NCBI GenBank assembly: GCA_045599645.1
Contig: JAZRWI010000111.1
Span: 62,001-126,000, forward strand
Direction of reading: 5' to 3'
Length of the DNA stretch: 64,000 nucleotides
From: RUG334 sp045599645
Lineage (GTDB): Bacteria; Muiribacteriota; Ozemobacteria; Ozemobacterales; Ozemobacteraceae
Shown: one piece after another, positions 60,092 through 64,000 of the stretch
How positions within the stretch are numbered: the stretch's first letter is position 1
How the letters are laid out: the number at the start of each line of letters is the position of its first letter
The notes under the pieces: model-generated
Seen by the model: the letters and a program-made list of their open reading frames with translations, nothing else
Databases searched by the model: none
What the model was told of the DNA's origin: nothing
Made by a program: the position numbers and the translations under genes

Positions 60092-62703
60092 CAAACTATT
60101 TATATGACATATTAGGAATGTTATTAACCTTCTTCCTGATAAGAATATTGTCTTTTTCAGCCGCTTTTCCTAATAACTTTGATAATATGTGGCACTTAGG
60201 CGGCCTTAACATATTTCCTCAGGCTGTCATTACATGCTTATTAATTCTTGCAGCATACGTATTGTTCAGCTTTACAAAAAAGCTTGGCAAAGCCGAAGAC
60301 AGAAGCAAAACAGCTTTCTTTGCCTATATTGGCGTGTGTTACCTATTCCTAAGCCTTTTTACCAGAACCATTTTGAACATGCCATTCTCATATTTGTTTT
60401 TAATGCAGTATATGAAAATGAAATGTTCAATAATCATTCCAAATCTGGTGCTGGATTTATTTTTTGAGCCTCCCTACTCCTTCTGGTTCCTTTTATTGAT
60501 GGGAATAATTTTCTTTATCTGCAAAAAACTAAACCATATTGAGTATGCTGTGCCGTTCTGGATAATTCCATTTTATTTCATAGAATGCCCGGCTAATGAC
60601 GCCATAGTTACAATGCATTACTGCGGCTGCCTGATAGCACTTCTTGGCTTCAAATTCTCGAAGGGTAATTCCTCGATAATAATACAGTGTATTCAATTAT
60701 TATTCTATGCAGGCTTTGCCATTTATCACAACAAGGTTGGCAATAACCAGGCTCCGATCGCAAATATTGAATTGGAAATCATTGCATTATTTTTCATTCC
60801 AGGGCTGATTTTAACCTATAAAAGTATAAAAAGCAGAAATGAAGCAGCTATAGCCGCAACCTGGCTGATTCCTTGTCTGAACGGCTTTTTTACAATGCTG
60901 CCGCTGCTGCAGCTTCCGACTCAATATAACCTCATCAGCATGATAGCCACAACATCCAGTCTGTTATTTGCCAGCAATATTGCTATTCCTGTGACAATCA
61001 TTGCATTAATCTCTATAGTAGCAAACAGAATTATTGCCGGTTCTGGGAAGCCTGTTTCCAGGATATTGTTTGCCGGAACAATAGTATTCTATATTGTAGA
61101 CGGAATTTTATTCTATTACAGCCAGATGCGTCCAGATTACAATACGCTGAAATGGACGCTGACAATGAATGATATCGGCAAAACCACTGTAGCAACCTGT
61201 GCAGAATATTTCACTCCAGCAAGTTGCTTCATAATTATTCTTTGCCTGGCACTGACAATTGTTACTGCATTACAGAGTCGAAAAGTCATTCAAAAAACTC
61301 ATGGATTCGCAAATTCCATGCTTATTCTAATAATCGCAGCCCAGTTCAGTTCCATGCTGATGACTTTATCTATCAAATTACCTCAGGTAATGCGTGATCC
61401 ATTCCAGGAAATGATAAGGACCTTACCTGCCTCAGAATTGTTTGAAAAACAAATGAGCCTTGATGAAATCCGCAATGGAATGCAAGAATGCATGAAGCCA
61501 CTGCAGGAATACCCTGAAAATACAGCAAAGCCAGGTAATAAAACAAATGTTGTCCTCATCACTCTGGAATCTTTGCATTGGCGCTATCTGAACATGTTCG
61601 GAAATGCAACACCGACCTTCCCGTTGATGAGCAAACTGAAAGACAGAATGGAAATCTTTCCATTCATGTTTTCATGCTATCCGGAATCAACCTGCGGGGA
61701 TTATGCTTTAATAAGCGGTCTCGTGCCATATAACCTTTCATTTTTAATGGAAAAAAACAATATCATTCATAAGACGCTGGTCAATGAATTGAAAAAAGCG
61801 GGCTATAATACAAGCATGTTCTCATCAGAAAGCGTTAATGATGGTTATCTGATAAATGTCACAAGAACCCTGCCCTTCGACCACTTCTTCCATTACAATT
61901 CATCAGATACAGAATACAAGCAGTATACCTGGAGCTGGGGCTATAAAGAAGAATTCACTGCAGCAAAGATTATTGAATACCTGAAGACCAAACCAGCTGA
62001 ACAACCGTATTTTGTATGGTATAGAACGGTTTACCCCCACGCCCCCTACTCTGTATTCGACCAGAACAGTCTTGTTTTCCCGAAAAAGCCTTATAAAAAG
62101 GATTTTGTCACAGATTATAAAAATGCTCTTATCTACTTAGACAGGGTTCTGGCAGGTTTTATTGCTCAAATAGATGAATTAGACAGGAAAAACAACCAGA
62201 AAACAATAATATTCATGGTAGGCGATCACGGTGAAGGCCTTGGAGAAGCGGATAACTATTATCAAAACGGCCACGGCATTCATATTACGCCACAACTGAC
62301 CGCTGTTACATCCATTCTGATAAAGCCAACCAGCGAAGGCCTGAAAGTAAATAAGAACATTTGCTCGCAAGTCGATGTTTTGCCGACAATCATGGACTAT
62401 CTTGAGCTTCAACCAGCCATAAAACGTTTTGCCCAAGGGAATTCCCTTTTAAAGCCAATAAATACACTAAGGCCTGTTTATCTGGCTTCGATGTCTGATT
62501 ATGCACTTGTTGAAAATGGGTATTACTTTGAATTCCCAGGCAAAGAAAATTACAATACAAAGATATATAAGCTTGGTCTGACAGATGATTTCAAACCGGC
62601 CTTCCAGCAGGTAACAAGCTGGAATGAAAAAGACATTCAGGCCAGACTTGAGAAAATACGCAGATTTTACAAGCTCCAACAGCAGCTTTTAAATAAACTA
62701 TAA
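60088..62703 (+). CDS. membrane-bound LtaS/sulfatase-superfamily transferase, copy 2
   Basis: 871 aa close paralog of the preceding gene along its entire length, including the N-terminal FFLIRILSFSAAFPNNFDN and the catalytic motifs (E494, T535 in PESTCGDYALISG, D713-H714). The most conserved parts are the catalytic domain and the loop before it (MRPDYNTLKWTLTMNDIGK). The start ATGA overlaps the stop of copy 1, so both are expected from one mRNA. The first ~450 residues have diverged more, which may mean different donor or acceptor polymers. No terminator was seen after it. Confidence 0.85.
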   Translation: MTNYLYDILGMLLTFFLIRILSFSAAFPNNFDNMWHLGGLNIFPQAVITCLLILAAYVLFSFTKKLGKAEDRSKTAFFAYIGVCYLFLSLFTRTILNMPFSYLFLMQYMKMKCSIIIPNLVLDLFFEPPYSFWFLLLMGIIFFICKKLNHIEYAVPFWIIPFYFIECPANDAIVTMHYCGCLIALLGFKFSKGNSSIIIQCIQLLFYAGFAIYHNKVGNNQAPIANIELEIIALFFIPGLILTYKSIKSRNEAAIAATWLIPCLNGFFTMLPLLQLPTQYNLISMIATTSSLLFASNIAIPVTIIALISIVANRIIAGSGKPVSRILFAGTIVFYIVDGILFYYSQMRPDYNTLKWTLTMNDIGKTTVATCAEYFTPASCFIIILCLALTIVTALQSRKVIQKTHGFANSMLILIIAAQFSSMLMTLSIKLPQVMRDPFQEMIRTLPASELFEKQMSLDEIRNGMQECMKPLQEYPENTAKPGNKTNVVLITLESLHWRYLNMFGNATPTFPLMSKLKDRMEIFPFMFSCYPESTCGDYALISGLVPYNLSFLMEKNNIIHKTLVNELKKAGYNTSMFSSESVNDGYLINVTRTLPFDHFFHYNSSDTEYKQYTWSWGYKEEFTAAKIIEYLKTKPAEQPYFVWYRTVYPHAPYSVFDQNSLVFPKKPYKKDFVTDYKNALIYLDRVLAGFIAQIDELDRKNNQKTIIFMVGDHGEGLGEADNYYQNGHGIHITPQLTAVTSILIKPTSEGLKVNKNICSQVDVLPTIMDYLELQPAIKRFAQGNSLLKPINTLRPVYLASMSDYALVENGYYFEFPGKENYNTKIYKLGLTDDFKPAFQQVTSWNEKDIQARLEKIRRFYKLQQQLLNKL

Positions 62704-62811
62704 TTCAACCAAGTTTCTTTACATACGGCAGTCGGAAAATTATAATAATATAAGCTATTTATAAATTGTGACAATGTATGGATTTGCTTAGTGGGTGGTC
62801 AAAGCTAAGAA

Positions 62812-62909
62812 AATCCCCCTTAGTCCCCCTTTAAGAAAGGGGGTTGAGGAGAGACAGCCCCTTTAAGAAAGGGGGTTTAGGAGAGACAGCCCCTTTTAGA
62901 AAGGGGGTA
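62812..62909 (+). repeat. three C5/G5 hairpin repeats, ~32-bp period
   Basis: CCCCCTTTAAGAAAGGGGG at 62825-62843, a second copy at 62858-62875 and a third at 62890-62907, joined by GAGGAGAGACAGC-like spacers. They resemble the C/G hairpins at 22882-22975 and lie just upstream of the next start. The rest of 62704-62811 shows no gene. Confidence 0.8.
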
Positions 62910-62932
62910 TAAATGGACGTAAGGAGTTATTA

Positions 62933-64000
62933 ATGTTTAAGTCTTGCAAGCTAATATGTGTATTGGTAAGCCTTATGATGCTTTCTACAGCGGCTTACTG
63001 TCTGATGTCTCCTACAATTCAGAAGAACGGTTATTTTCAAGGCTTAAGCTCCTTTCAGGTAGCAAGCGCCAAGATAGATAACGAACTGGTAAGCGTCTGC
63101 CTGCCAACTCTGGAATTCAAGGATGAAGTAGATAAAAGCGCTATGCTTGAACAGATATCAGAAGCCATGAAGGCTCAGGACGCCATATTCCACCTTTATC
63201 ATGACGGTCTTGGCAAGCCTAAGAAAACCAACGGCATGTTTTTCGCTTCAGATTTGTATTTAAAAGACCTGGACATGACCTATACCGGCTATATAAGAAG
63301 CCTTGGCTATAAATTCAAAATTTCCAAAACTCCTGCATACGAAGATCCTGAATTATTACAGCAAACCTATACCACCCTTGAAGCCAAAAAGAATTATAAA
63401 GCAGTACAAAAAGCGAAAAATGAATCTGAAAAAGAATCTGAAGAAGACGTTAAACAAACTATTGATAAATCAAAGCTTCGCGTAACCACAGTTTATGATA
63501 TGCTTCCGAAGGGTGTTATTCCACCTTCCATCAGAAGCCAGCAGCTTAAGATAGCCTCAATCGTAAGCAATCTTAAATCAAGACCATATAAAACTGAAAT
63601 CATTCAGCAGGACCCGCTCAGATGGGCTTCCGGTTATATGGGAATGCTTAACGACAAGGGTGAAATTGATATGGCCAAATGCGAAGGCCAGATTATAGAT
63701 TTCATTATACGTGTTCCTGAAAAAGCAGGCTGGCTGACACCGGAAATGCTCAAGGAAATACAGAATACACCTTGTGAATACGTTCTTTCACGCTACAAAA
63801 ACGGCTTAGAAGTTGTAGAAGGCACAAGATACCTTCTTCACGACATTTATTTCGGAAAACTGAAACTGACATGGGAAGAATGGCTTGAAAAGCACGGTCT
63901 CAAGTGCCCTGAATTTGTTGAAAAGCCAGAATACGCCACAGGTGTTATTCCCATAGAAATTCACTCTGTTGACGGCATTTTAAAGTCATTAGACGCTCTC
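62933..64000 (+). CDS. secreted protein of unknown function (partial, runs off the window)
   Basis: The frame is open from ATG 62933 to the end of the window (356 codons), with GGAG eight nt upstream. The N-terminus MFKSCKLICVLVSLMMLSTA has the form of a signal peptide. The mature part is hydrophilic, with a charged segment (KNESEKESEEDVKQ) about residues 161-175 and scattered cysteines. No domain was recognised. The three hairpin repeats lie directly upstream and may affect its expression. It is on the same strand as the sulfatase-like pair but separated by 229 bp. Confidence 0.8.
   Translation, partial: MFKSCKLICVLVSLMMLSTAAYCLMSPTIQKNGYFQGLSSFQVASAKIDNELVSVCLPTLEFKDEVDKSAMLEQISEAMKAQDAIFHLYHDGLGKPKKTNGMFFASDLYLKDLDMTYTGYIRSLGYKFKISKTPAYEDPELLQQTYTTLEAKKNYKAVQKAKNESEKESEEDVKQTIDKSKLRVTTVYDMLPKGVIPPSIRSQQLKIASIVSNLKSRPYKTEIIQQDPLRWASGYMGMLNDKGEIDMAKCEGQIIDFIIRVPEKAGWLTPEMLKEIQNTPCEYVLSRYKNGLEVVEGTRYLLHDIYFGKLKLTWEEWLEKHGLKCPEFVEKPEYATGVIPIEIHSVDGILKSLDAL

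Noticed and set aside
57434..62703. Monoderm organism because of LtaS-like genes
   Set aside because: kdsD, mlaEFD and a PorV-like barrel indicate an outer membrane; the alkaline-phosphatase superfamily is broad.

Overview
The window looks like chromosomal DNA of a moderately AT-rich, diderm (Gram-negative-type) bacterium outside the well-studied phyla. Diderm signs are a KdsD-type arabinose-5-phosphate isomerase (Kdo/LPS branch), an MlaE-MlaF-MlaD lipid-transport set, a PorV/UPF0164-type outer-membrane protein and probable lipoproteins. Mixed with these are Firmicutes-like features: an rlmN-(PASTA/kinase)-rpe order, a SpoIVB-type S55 peptidase and a cheC-cheD-sigma28 cluster. The combination suggests a candidate phylum such as Riflebacteria or a relative. 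That placement is an inference from gene content; the window has no rRNA or other marker to settle it. No tRNA, rRNA, CRISPR array, prophage or insertion-sequence transposase was recognised.

Layout: (1) 1-4080, the end of an AddB-like gene and a complete AddA-like helicase-nuclease, both with iron-sulfur nuclease domains. (2) 4077-11656, minus strand: two GT-C-like membrane proteins, tyrS, kdsD and a PilX-like pilus-accessory protein. (3) 11834-22098, plus strand: one tightly packed run of a phosphodiester glycosidase, an S55 peptidase whose motifs look circularly permuted, mlaE-mlaF-mlaD, asparaginase, a zinc-ribbon/TPR membrane protein and a secreted gluzincin-like protease. (4) 22.1-23.1 kb: gene-free, filled by 157/88-bp repeats and a C/G-rich inverted-repeat element. 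(5) 23158-36045, plus strand: punA, prfA-prmC, a Sel1/SUMF1 protein, tsaC, an unusual chemoreceptor, rlmN, a PASTA membrane protein, a pseudokinase, rpe and a TPR protein. (6) 36087-49619, minus strand: two giant paralogous probable lipoproteins, the type IV pilus genes pilD, pilA, pilT and pilB, then aroE, a STAS protein and a PorV-like protein. (7) 49.7-51.2 kb: two AGCT-rich repeat elements flanking a FecR-domain gene. (8) 51214-53334: gmk and gpmI. (9) 53495-56527: pth, then cheC-cheD-small membrane protein-sigma28. (10) 56663-64000: a HAMP-only protein, two tandem LtaS/sulfatase-like membrane enzymes, short hairpin repeats and the start of a secreted protein.

How they fit together: most genes are housekeeping (translation and rRNA modification, nucleotide metabolism, glycolysis) or concern the cell envelope and surface behaviour (lipid transport, LPS, type IV pili, chemoreception with CheC/CheD adaptation, polymer modification). 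The most interesting locus is 30480-34672. In Firmicutes the interval between rlmN and rpe holds prpC, the PASTA kinase prkC and rsgA. Here it holds a separate PASTA membrane protein and a kinase-fold protein that has lost the glycine-rich loop and both catalytic aspartates.
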